A stretch of 64,000 bases of DNA, taken from positions 1-64,000 of the forward strand of contig DCFX01000060.1 of NCBI GenBank assembly GCA_002314445.1, given 5' to 3'. The DNA is from Treponema sp. UBA1793 (GTDB lineage Bacteria > Spirochaetota > Spirochaetia > Treponematales > Treponemataceae). The notes beneath the pieces were generated by a model. That model was not told where the DNA came from. It saw only the letters and a list, made by a program, of their open reading frames with translations, and searched no databases. Of the stretch, positions 35,575 through 43,207 are shown in pieces. A program made the position numbers and the translations under genes. How positions within the stretch are numbered: the first letter of the stretch is position 1; every line of letters begins with the position of its first letter.

Positions 35575-35640
35575 TTCATTGTGAAAACAGCCTGACTTCA
35601 TTGTGAAACCAGTTCTGTTTCAACGTGAAACCGGACTGTT
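35575..35640. repeat. Three 22-bp tandem iterons each carrying TTTCA-NNG-TGAAA dyad
   Basis: Units at 35575-35596, 35597-35618 and 35619-35640 have identical length and each begins TTCA(T/A)(T/C)GTGAAA. A degenerate unit precedes (35556-35574). The dyad recurs every 22 bases, i.e. two helical turns, so bound proteins would sit on one face of the DNA. Confidence 0.75.
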
Positions 35641-35799
35641 TTCATCTTTTTGTTTTTGTTCTATCCGAAAATTGCAGGAATTTGCTGTGAACAGTGTTTT
35701 TGCCCCGAACCCGACCGGCTATTCATCTAAAACATTTACCGCTTCATTTCAGGGAAATCACCTCTAATAGAAATTTGTAATATGTAACTGGTATTTACC

Positions 35800-35835
35800 G
35801 CCCGGTACCGGAACTTTCCGCTGCCGGGCTTTTTT
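35800..35835 (+). terminator. Intrinsic terminator on plus strand with no plus-strand gene upstream
   Basis: GCCCGG (35800-35805) pairs with CCGGGC (35824-35829), with an inner CGGA/TCCG hairpin, and is followed by six T residues. The minus strand has no U-tract after the stem, so it works for plus-strand transcription only. Confidence 0.7.
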
Positions 35836-35836
35836 G

Positions 35837-36718
35837 TCAGCTGTTGTACTTTGAGCGGAGCAGTTTGATTTCCTTTTTATAGCCGTCGTGTTCGTTCGGC
35901 GTTTCAAGAATAAAAGGAAGTTCTTTCAGTGCAGGATGATTTATGACACGGGCAAGCGCTTCAAGTCCGATTTCGCCTTCACCTATTTTCTGATGCCGGT
36001 CTTTATGGGCTCCGAGTACATTCATGCTGTCGTTCAGGTGTATTGCTCTGAGCCGTCTGAGTCCCACGGTTTTGTCGAATTTTTCGATTGTGCCGTCAAG
36101 ATCATGGACTATGTCGTAGCCGCCGTCCCATATATGGCAGGTATCCATACACACTCCGACGCGGTCTGTAAGCGTTGAACCGTATTTTTCTTCCGCCTGA
36201 TCAAGTATGCTGCGGACTTCTTCAAACGTGCGGCCTATTTCGGATCCCTTGCCGGCCATCGTTTCAACGAGCAGGGTAGTGTGGCAGATTGTTCCGTCTT
36301 TTTTGTTTTTTGCATCTATCTGTCCGAGTGCATCCGCGATAATACCTGCAGTGAGTAAGATACCCGTTTCCGCTCCCTGCCCGGTGTGGCTTCCCGGATG
36401 GAAATTGTACAGGCAGCCCGGCGTATATTCCAGGCGGGCAAAATCGTCAACCATCATTTCGAGCGCAAATTTGCGGAGATCGGGGTTGGCAGAACAGGGG
36501 TTCATCGTGTACGGAGAATGAGCGACAAGCGGTGCAAAATTATGTTCCTTCATGAATGCGCAGAGGGCTGCAGCGTCGCCTGCGTCAATCTGCTTTGCGG
36601 ACCCTCCGCGGGGATTGCGTGTGAAAAATGCGAATGTGTCCGCACCGACGCTCACCGCTTCTTTACCCATCGCGGCGTATCCGTCCGATGTGGATTCATG
36701 ATAACCGATATGCAGCAT
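35837..36718 (-). CDS. nfo: Endonuclease IV (AP endonuclease)
   Basis: A 293-residue TIM-barrel zinc endonuclease of the Nfo family that cleaves abasic sites in base-excision repair. Zinc-ligand motifs are present: VAHSPYTMN, YNFHPGSHTGQG, LVETMAGKGSEIG, VCMDTCHIWDGGYD, IHLNDSMNVLGAHKDRHQKIGEGEIG and the final ILETPN. GGAGGG precedes the ATG. It follows pyrF by 10 bases and is probably co-transcribed with it. Confidence 0.93.
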   Translation of the reverse strand: MLHIGYHESTSDGYAAMGKEAVSVGADTFAFFTRNPRGGSAKQIDAGDAAALCAFMKEHNFAPLVAHSPYTMNPCSANPDLRKFALEMMVDDFARLEYTPGCLYNFHPGSHTGQGAETGILLTAGIIADALGQIDAKNKKDGTICHTTLLVETMAGKGSEIGRTFEEVRSILDQAEEKYGSTLTDRVGVCMDTCHIWDGGYDIVHDLDGTIEKFDKTVGLRRLRAIHLNDSMNVLGAHKDRHQKIGEGEIGLEALARVINHPALKELPFILETPNEHDGYKKEIKLLRSKYNS

Positions 36719-36728
36719 TTTGCCCTCC

Positions 36729-37655
36729 CTATATTGTCAGTGATTTTTTTGCATCAAGCAGCTCTTCTTTTGCAGCGAGAGCAGCGCGGGCAGCCGCATC
36801 CGCAATATCGCTGATGCTGAGCGCACCTTGTTCTCTCTGGGCTTCAAGCGCGGGATCTTTTTTCCATGCACACAGTATGCCTCTTGATGAATTTACGGTG
36901 CCGCCAGCTTTATCAAGCAGTGTTGCGGCTATCCGCGCTTCGCCACCCTGTGCACCGTACCCGGGAATAAGGAAGAATACGCCGGGATATGCATCCCTGA
37001 GTGCGCGGGCATCGCTTTCTTCAGTACATCCGACGACCGCACCAACAGGAGAACAGGTTTCGTCTGTGTACTGACCTGAAAACAGGAGGGAAAGCCGTTC
37101 GAGTTCGGTTCCTACCTTGTCGAGCACCCTGCCGCCGGCTTTCAGTTCCTGCTGTTCAATATCAGTCATCCCCGGATTTGACGTGCGGAGTAGGACGAAC
37201 ATTCCCTTTCCCTTTGCAGGTCCGCAGTAATTTGAGAACGGGCCGAGTGTGTCGAAGCCCATGTACGGATTTACTGTTATAATGTCGGTTTCAAAGTCGC
37301 CGGAAAAGTGTGCGCGTGCGTATGCATCCGCGGTGTTTGCTATGTCGCCGCGTTTTATATCCGAAATGCAGATAAGACCTGATTCTTTTACGGAACGAAT
37401 CGTTTCGACGTATGTTCTCATGCCGGCGATACCCATTGCTTCGTAATACGCAATCTGTACTTTACAGCAGCATGCGCTTTTGTCGGCTGCGATACGGCGG
37501 ATTATTTCTTTATTATATATGAGAACGGCCTCCGCCTGACTGCTGAAATTCTTCAGCAGTTTTTCCGGAAGGTATGAGGGATCTGTATCAAGCCCAACGC
37601 AGAGCGGGCCGTTTTTTAAAGCCAGCTTCTGTAGTATCTGCATGTTATGTTCCAT
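36729..37655 (-). CDS. pyrF: Orotidine 5'-phosphate decarboxylase (type 2)
   Basis: A 308-residue enzyme of the larger PyrF subfamily, catalysing the last step to UMP. LCVGLDTDPSYLP near the N-terminus, ISDIKRGDIANTADAYA (catalytic Lys/Asp motif), TVNPYMGFDTLGPF and LIPGYGAQGG are visible. ATG at 37655 is chosen; an in-frame ATG 12 bases downstream is an alternative. No ribosome-binding site; TGA-TATACT lies 7 bases upstream of the first ATG. Confidence 0.92.
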   Translation of the reverse strand: MEHNMQILQKLALKNGPLCVGLDTDPSYLPEKLLKNFSSQAEAVLIYNKEIIRRIAADKSACCCKVQIAYYEAMGIAGMRTYVETIRSVKESGLICISDIKRGDIANTADAYARAHFSGDFETDIITVNPYMGFDTLGPFSNYCGPAKGKGMFVLLRTSNPGMTDIEQQELKAGGRVLDKVGTELERLSLLFSGQYTDETCSPVGAVVGCTEESDARALRDAYPGVFFLIPGYGAQGGEARIAATLLDKAGGTVNSSRGILCAWKKDPALEAQREQGALSISDIADAAARAALAAKEELLDAKKSLTI

Positions 37656-37662
37656 GCAGATA

Positions 37663-37671
37663 AGTATATCA
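37663..37671 (-). promoter_or_regulatory. Extended -10 TGA-TATACT abutting pyrF start
   Basis: On the minus strand the extended -10 ends 7 bases before the first ATG of pyrF. A transcription start at or next to the ATG is predicted; if the second ATG is used the leader would be about 13 bases. It overlaps the 3' end of the upstream permease gene. Confidence 0.5.
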
Positions 37672-38478
37672 GACTTCTATCTTATTTTCCATCAGCCAGC
37701 CGGTAAGGAAAAAGTATACGGCGCCAAAAACTGCAAACCGCCAGATATAATTCCAGAAAATTACAGCGGAATTAAGGTTCTGAATCTGGTACTTTACCTG
37801 ATCAATACCAAGGAATCCAAGCCGTATCGGAATATAGAAGAGGAAAAACAAAATCACAAGAATAAGGAATTTATTCGGACGCTTTGTGTGAATAAATGCG
37901 GAGTAAAGTGCATAGGCACAATTGATTGCCGCCTGCAGCACTGCGAACATGATGATTGCCATTACAAGAAGCTGCAGTACGCCCGCCCAGTTATCGACGA
38001 ATACATATTTGTAGATTGATTTTACGCTTTCCCAGTATGTACTTCCCGGATTTGCATTATAGAGAATACCGTTGAGTGTCGTATGCATGGAAAGACCAGC
38101 AGTCGGCCCCATGAACGACAGATAAAATGCAGCCGGAATGACATAAATCAGATATTCTGCAAGGTTTATAAGCTGTTTTGCGAGCAGCAGCGTGTAGCTG
38201 TGTTCCGGCACGAGCAGCATGAGGTAATTTGTATCGCTGAAAAGCAGCGGTCTCAGATTTCCGCTTCCACGGACAAGTGCATAAATAGGGATGGCAAGCG
38301 TACAGAATATACCGACGCTGTACATGAACATGCCGAAAAACGTCACGTGGTTCGATTTTGTCTGGAATGCAATGAAATTAGTCAGCGCTGCACCGAGCAG
38401 CACGATTGCAATCACAAGACTTGTATAGAGAATGCGGGACTTGCTCGCTTTCCATTCCTGCTTAAATGTAGCTTTCAT
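37669..38478 (-). CDS. ABC-2 type transporter permease
   Basis: A 269-residue polytopic membrane protein with about six hydrophobic segments (for example 17-36, 50-70, 110-130, 165-195, 205-222, 245-262). It lies 12 bases downstream of an ABC ATPase gene and provides its membrane subunit. No recognisable substrate signature. The stop codon is close to the pyrF promoter. Confidence 0.78.
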   Translation of the reverse strand: MKATFKQEWKASKSRILYTSLVIAIVLLGAALTNFIAFQTKSNHVTFFGMFMYSVGIFCTLAIPIYALVRGSGNLRPLLFSDTNYLMLLVPEHSYTLLLAKQLINLAEYLIYVIPAAFYLSFMGPTAGLSMHTTLNGILYNANPGSTYWESVKSIYKYVFVDNWAGVLQLLVMAIIMFAVLQAAINCAYALYSAFIHTKRPNKFLILVILFFLFYIPIRLGFLGIDQVKYQIQNLNSAVIFWNYIWRFAVFGAVYFFLTGWLMENKIEV

Positions 38479-38490
38479 ATTTGCCGTCTC

Positions 38491-39195
38491 CTAGCTTCTG
38501 TCTCTGAACATCTGGATATAGAGCGCATCAATATCCATACCGCGTTCCGCACGCAGCTGTTCTGCGTTTCCGTAGAGCAGTACTTCACCATTGCTGATGA
38601 AACAGACATCATTGAACATATGTTCAATGTCGTGCACGAGGTGGGTGCTTACTATTATCGAGGATTCAGGATTGTACGTCTGTACAATTGTGGAAACGAT
38701 ACGTTCGCGTGCAACCGGATCAACGCCGCCGAGCGGTTCGTCGAGCAGGTACAGTTTTGCTTTTCGCGAAAAACATAACGTCAGGTTGAGTTTTTCGACC
38801 ATACCTTTTGACATAGCGGAAACAGGTACGTTTTTTTCCAGCCTCACAAAATCGAGCATTTCAAGCGCTTTATGTATATCAAAATCTGTAAAAAAATCGT
38901 GATAATAATCGATTGCATCTTCAGCAGTCATCCAGCGCGGCATGATGTTTCTGTCGGGCAGAAACGAGACAAGTTTTTTGCTTTCAATACCGACTTGATT
39001 TCCGCATATATGTACGGTTCCGCCGCTCTCTTTCTGCAGACCTGCGGCAATTTTCATGAAAGTTGTCTTTCCGCTTCCGTTCGGCCCCATAAGCCCGAGA
39101 ATGCGTCCCGGTTCAAGGGTCAGCGAAATGTTTACGAGCGCAGGCTTTGTTCCGTAACGTTTCTGGAGGCCGTTAACATACAGTATTGGTTCCAT
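38491..39195 (-). CDS. ABC transporter ATP-binding protein (exporter type)
   Basis: About 234 residues: Walker A GPNGSGKTT, signature VSAMSKGMVEKLNL (degenerate, SKGM in place of SGGQ), Walker B LYLLDEPLGGVDP, H-loop VSTHLV. The ATG at 39195 begins MEPILYVNGLQKRYG, the natural first strand, and has GAGG upstream. Similar degenerate signatures are common in ATPases of ABC-2 exporters regulated by GntR proteins, but no regulator gene is adjacent here. Confidence 0.88.
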   Translation of the reverse strand: MEPILYVNGLQKRYGTKPALVNISLTLEPGRILGLMGPNGSGKTTFMKIAAGLQKESGGTVHICGNQVGIESKKLVSFLPDRNIMPRWMTAEDAIDYYHDFFTDFDIHKALEMLDFVRLEKNVPVSAMSKGMVEKLNLTLCFSRKAKLYLLDEPLGGVDPVARERIVSTIVQTYNPESSIIVSTHLVHDIEHMFNDVCFISNGEVLLYGNAEQLRAERGMDIDALYIQMFRDRS

Positions 39196-39292
39196 AAAAT
39201 TCCTCTTCAAAAGATGCTTCCAATATAACAGTTTTTATGCAAATATGGTAGAGAATACTGTATTGAACTGTATCGTATGTAGCTGTACTTGT

Positions 39293-40327
39293 TCAGCGCA
39301 GAAAACGGCTGGAAGCGCTGCTCTGAACAAGACTTTCCACTTCTTCTCTGCTGAGGAGCGCTATATCTCCGGGAATAGTATGTTTCAGGCATGCTGTTGC
39401 CGCTGCAAATTCCAGCGCATCTTTTGATTCACTGTAGTGCAGAAGACCGTAGATGAGGCCCGCAGAGAAAGCGTCTCCGCCTCCGATACGGTCTACGATG
39501 TTTTCAATGTGATACGTACGCGAGATGCAGAACGTATTTTTTGCATCATACAGCAAAGCTGAAAAATCATTTATATCTGTCGTATACGTCCTGCGTCTGG
39601 TCAGCGCTACTACGGACAATGCAGGATATGCCTGCTTCACTTTTTCAGACAGTTTTTCAAAATATTCGTCAGGCAGCCCTTCTGTGGATGTATCGTATCC
39701 CGGTACTGAAATACCGAGGCAGAGCCTGATATGTTCTTCATTTGAAATAAGGACGTCAACATACGGCATCATTTCTTTTATAACATCTTCCGCTGTCCTT
39801 CCGTACTTCCACAGTTTGCGGCGGAGATTGATGTCAAAAGAGACTGTCAGGCCGGCTTCTTTTGCAGCCTTTAACGATGCCATGACGGCTTTGTATGTGG
39901 TTTCGGAAAGAGCAGGGGTGATGCCGCTTATATGGAACCAGCCGGCGTCCTCGAATGCGTGTTTCCAGTCATATACGGAATTGTCTGCCCGTGCGATGCA
40001 GCTCCCTTCTCTGTCGTAAATGACATTCGAGGGGCGCTGACCAGCTCCCGTCTCCAGAAAATAGATGCCGAGCCTGCCGTTCATCTTTATTATGAATGAG
40101 GTGTCCACGTTATACTTTCTCAGTTCGCTTATGGCCGCGCTGCCGATTGCATTATCCGGCACCGCAGTAACAAAACCGCCCGGCTGCCCGAATCCTGAAA
40201 GAGCTGCCACGACATTTGCTTCACTTCCGCCGAATGTACACTCCATGTCTTTTGACTGGAAAAAACGTTCATGATTCTGGGGTTTGAGACGGAGCAGAAT
40301 CTCGCCGAATGCCATTACTCGTTTCAT
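39293..40327 (-). CDS. kdgK: PfkB-family sugar kinase, probable 2-keto-3-deoxygluconate kinase
   Basis: A 344-residue ribokinase-family enzyme: FGEILLRLKPQNHERF at the N-terminus, GGSEANVVAALSGFGQPGGFVTAVPDN, and the C-terminal PfkB signature RIGGGDAFSAGLIYG with the catalytic aspartate. Sequence style and neighbouring oxidoreductases for sugar acids support KDG kinase, which makes 2-keto-3-deoxy-6-phosphogluconate. Divergent from the SDR gene at 40516, with a shared regulatory region. Confidence 0.82.
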   Translation of the reverse strand: MKRVMAFGEILLRLKPQNHERFFQSKDMECTFGGSEANVVAALSGFGQPGGFVTAVPDNAIGSAAISELRKYNVDTSFIIKMNGRLGIYFLETGAGQRPSNVIYDREGSCIARADNSVYDWKHAFEDAGWFHISGITPALSETTYKAVMASLKAAKEAGLTVSFDINLRRKLWKYGRTAEDVIKEMMPYVDVLISNEEHIRLCLGISVPGYDTSTEGLPDEYFEKLSEKVKQAYPALSVVALTRRRTYTTDINDFSALLYDAKNTFCISRTYHIENIVDRIGGGDAFSAGLIYGLLHYSESKDALEFAAATACLKHTIPGDIALLSREEVESLVQSSASSRFLR

Positions 40328-40390
40328 AGTAAGTTATACAACCTCTTTTCTGTCTGATATAATTTATTATAAAAACTAAAATCAGATATG

Positions 40391-40406
40391 TCAATTTGTA
40401 AATTGA
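40391..40406. promoter_or_regulatory. Palindrome TCAATTT-GT-AAATTGA between kdgK and SDR gene
   Basis: A perfect 7-bp dyad in the 188-base AT-rich divergent promoter region of the sugar-acid genes. It is a candidate operator co-regulating both directions; the regulator is not encoded nearby. Confidence 0.55.
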
Positions 40407-40515
40407 AATAAAATTCAAAAAGTGATATCAAAATATTTACAAAGTGTTAAATAGTATCTAAGATATATCCCGGTGTCCGCTGATTGGGCAATATGATACA
40501 GCAAGGAGTAAATAC

Positions 40516-41319
40516 ATGGATTTTATTCAGAATTTTTCTTTAACCGGAAAGGTTGCCTGGGTTACGGGAGCTTCGTACGGAATAGGTTTTGCCATTGCTT
40601 CTGCATTTTTTGAAGCGGGCGCAAAAATTGCCTTTAACGATATCAGCCGGGAGAAAGTCGACAGCGGAATTGCGGCATACAGGGAAGCCGGAATAGATGC
40701 GAAAGGGTATGTCTGCAATGTATGCAGCGAAGATGATGTTGCGGCAACCGTCAAAAAAATTAACGAAGAGCTTGGCACCATCGATATTCTCGTAAACAAC
40801 GCAGGCATTATAAAGCGGATACCCATGACGGAAATGAAAGCCGAAGAATTCCGTGCCGTTATCGATGTGGATCTCAACGCACCGTTTATCGTATCAAAAG
40901 CCGTCATTCCGCAGATGATAGAAAAGGGTCACGGAAAAATCATAAACATCTGTTCCATGATGAGTGAGCTTGGCCGTGAAACGGTGAGCGCATACGCGGC
41001 TGCAAAGGGTGGCCTGAAAATGCTTACCCGGAATATCTGCAGCGAATACGGAAAATATAATATCCAGTGCAACGGTATCGGTCCCGGATATATAGAAACA
41101 CCCCAGACAGCTCCGCTGAGAGAGCGGCAGAGCGACGGTTCCCGTCATCCGTTTGACTCATTTATTGTAAGCAAAACACCGGCGGAGCGTTGGGGGACGA
41201 CTGCAGATCTTCAGGGGCCTGCGGTATTCCTTGCAAGCGATGCTTCGAACTTTGTGAACGGTCATGTGCTGTATGTTGACGGCGGCATTCTCGCATATAT
41301 CGGAAAACAGCCGCAGTAA
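40516..41319 (+). CDS. Short-chain dehydrogenase, gluconate 5-dehydrogenase/KduD-like
   Basis: A 267-residue classical SDR: NAD(P) motif TGASYGIG (19-26), NNAG, catalytic serine in NICSMMS and YAAAKGG (YxxxK). The overall pattern (NFSLTGKVAWVTG, WGTTADLQGPAVFLASDAS, GHVLYVDGG) matches gluconate 5-dehydrogenases and 2-deoxygluconate/KDG dehydrogenases. With kdgK next door it probably interconverts sugar acids. AAGGAG ribosome-binding site present. Confidence 0.87.
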   Translation: MDFIQNFSLTGKVAWVTGASYGIGFAIASAFFEAGAKIAFNDISREKVDSGIAAYREAGIDAKGYVCNVCSEDDVAATVKKINEELGTIDILVNNAGIIKRIPMTEMKAEEFRAVIDVDLNAPFIVSKAVIPQMIEKGHGKIINICSMMSELGRETVSAYAAAKGGLKMLTRNICSEYGKYNIQCNGIGPGYIETPQTAPLRERQSDGSRHPFDSFIVSKTPAERWGTTADLQGPAVFLASDASNFVNGHVLYVDGGILAYIGKQPQ

Positions 41320-41458
41320 TCACGGAAAAAAATGAGCCGGAAAAATTTATCAGCTTCAGTTTCTCCCACCTGTCGTGCATTTTTTGCAGGACTGCATTGC
41401 CAACATATACAATCATGTGTATAGTATACATGCAGCGCCGGCTGTACAAGGAGGAACT

Positions 41459-42448
41459 ATGTTCAAAGCCGATGACAACAGATATGACGGACGGATGCAG
41501 TATTTACGCTGCGGAAAAAGCGGAATTATGATGCCGCGTGTAGCGCTGGGATTGTGGCACAATTTCGGTTCCGTCGACGATTTTGAAAATCAGAAAAAAA
41601 TGATTTTTAAAGCGTTTGATATGGGCATTACTCATTTTGATCTGGCCAACAACTACGGGCCTGCAGCCGGCAGTGCAGAGGAAAACTTTGGGCGTATCCT
41701 GAACAGTGATTTCAGAAGCTACCGCGACGAAATTCTTGTTTCGACAAAGGCCGGATACGATATGTGGCCCGGCCCATACGGAGACCACGGTTCACGGAAA
41801 TATCTTACGGCAAGCATAAACCAGAGCCTGAAACGGATGAATCTTGAGTATGTCGATATCTTCTACCATCACCGCCCGGATCCTGATACGCCGCTTGAAG
41901 AAACGATGGGGGCGGTAAGCGATATCGTAAAAAGCGGAAAGGCTCTTTATGCGGGTATTTCAAACTACAACAGCAGCCAGACGCGCGCCGCAGCCGCAAT
42001 CCTTGCACGCAACGGCACGCCGCTGCTTATCAATCAGTTCAGATACAATATGTTCGACAGATGGAGTGAGAATGACCGCCTTATGGATACGCTTGCAGAA
42101 GTTGGAGCAGGTTCTATCACATTCAGTCCTCTTGCACAGGGGCTGCTTTCCGATAAATATCTGAACGGCATTCCCGAAAACAGCCGCGCGTCACTCAATC
42201 ATTTTCTCCGTTCGGACAGTATAACCCCCGAAAAAGTTGGAAAAATACGGAAACTTAACGATCTTGCGCATGACAGGGGGCAGTCGCTCGCACAAATGGC
42301 GTTATCATGGAATCTGCGTAAGGATAAAGTGACGGCGGTACTTATCGGCGCTCATAACCCTGAGCAGATAGAAGATAATGTAAATATTATCCGTCATCTG
42401 GGTTTTACAGAGGAAGAGCTTGCTGTTATAGGGGATATCCTGAAGTAA
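41459..42448 (+). CDS. Aldo/keto reductase (YghZ-like, L-glyceraldehyde 3-phosphate reductase type)
   Basis: About 329 residues of (beta/alpha)8 aldo/keto reductase: FDLANNYGP with the catalytic tyrosine, STKAG lysine, YHHRPDPDTPLEE, and the NADPH-binding GAHNPEQIEDN near the end. The MQYLRCGKSG N-terminus and long loops match the YghZ group. The ATG at 41459 is chosen because of a perfect AAGGAGGA sequence just upstream. May detoxify aldehydes from sugar-acid breakdown. Confidence 0.87.
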   Translation: MFKADDNRYDGRMQYLRCGKSGIMMPRVALGLWHNFGSVDDFENQKKMIFKAFDMGITHFDLANNYGPAAGSAEENFGRILNSDFRSYRDEILVSTKAGYDMWPGPYGDHGSRKYLTASINQSLKRMNLEYVDIFYHHRPDPDTPLEETMGAVSDIVKSGKALYAGISNYNSSQTRAAAAILARNGTPLLINQFRYNMFDRWSENDRLMDTLAEVGAGSITFSPLAQGLLSDKYLNGIPENSRASLNHFLRSDSITPEKVGKIRKLNDLAHDRGQSLAQMALSWNLRKDKVTAVLIGAHNPEQIEDNVNIIRHLGFTEEELAVIGDILK

Positions 42449-42449
42449 G

Positions 42450-43145
42450 ATGAATACACAGGCAGAAAAAGTAATTGAGCAGAAGCTGTTCACGTTTCAG
42501 GATAAACAGTACAGGGAGTTTCAGTGCAAACTCATGCCGACAGTTGCCCCTGAACGGGTTATCGGCGTGCGGACTCCTGCTTTGCGTGCATATGCGAAGG
42601 AACTTGCAAAAACTCCTGCTTCAGCGGAATTTTTGCAGGTTCTGCCTCACGCTTATTACGAGGAAAACAATCTGCACGGATTTATTATTGAAACGATAAA
42701 AGATTTTGATACAGCAGTACAGGCTGTCGATAAACTGCTTCCGTATATAGACAACTGGGCGACATGCGATCAGATAAAGCCGAAAGCGTTCAGGAAAAAT
42801 ATTCCGGCACTGTATGAGAAGATAAAGGAATGGACTGCGTCCGGTACAACATATACGGTGCGTTTCGGTATTGAAATGCTCATGAATTTTTTCCTTGATG
42901 AAAATTTTACACCCGAATCAGTTGAGCTTGCCGCGCGTATTCGTTCTGACGAATATTATATAAACATGATGATTGCATGGTATTTCGCGACAGCACTCTC
43001 AAAGCAGTACGCTTCTGTCATTAATTATATTGAAGAAAATAAACTTGATGTGTGGGTGCACAACAAAGCAATCCAGAAGTCGGTGGAGAGTTATCGTATT
43101 ACAGACGGACAGAAAGACTTTTTACGGGCATTGAAGAGGTCTTAG
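42450..43145 (+). CDS. DNA alkylation repair protein (AlkD-like HEAT-repeat glycosylase)
   Basis: A 231-residue helical HEAT-like repeat protein matching the AlkD family: GVRTPALRAYAKELAK, YEENNLHGFIIE, IDNWATCDQIKPK (Trp and Asp correspond to base-excision residues), MLMNFFLDE. It starts one base after the aldo/keto reductase stop, so is translationally coupled. AlkD-family glycosylases remove 3- or 7-alkylated purines, although some members lack activity. Confidence 0.87.
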   Translation: MNTQAEKVIEQKLFTFQDKQYREFQCKLMPTVAPERVIGVRTPALRAYAKELAKTPASAEFLQVLPHAYYEENNLHGFIIETIKDFDTAVQAVDKLLPYIDNWATCDQIKPKAFRKNIPALYEKIKEWTASGTTYTVRFGIEMLMNFFLDENFTPESVELAARIRSDEYYINMMIAWYFATALSKQYASVINYIEENKLDVWVHNKAIQKSVESYRITDGQKDFLRALKRS

Positions 43146-43207
43146 CGGTAAATTTTTTTGCTGTTCAAAATGAATTAAGTATTGTATACTGATTGTCAGG
43201 TCATTTT

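Larger units (their letters stand above)
35149..35836. other. 688-bp intergenic region with 22-bp iterons and an orphan terminator
   Basis: The region separates pyrKD from nfo, both on the minus strand. It contains three 22-bp tandem iterons (35575-35640) and a plus-strand terminator (35800-35835). A TTG-initiated minus-strand frame (35560 down to 35033) translates to 175 residues with one hydrophobic patch, but it lacks a ribosome-binding site, shows no family similarity I recognise and overlaps pyrKD by 116 bases, so I do not call it a gene. Confidence 0.5.

Noticed and set aside
35575..35640. CRISPR array
   Set aside because: Units are contiguous 22-bp repeats without spacers, and no cas gene is present.
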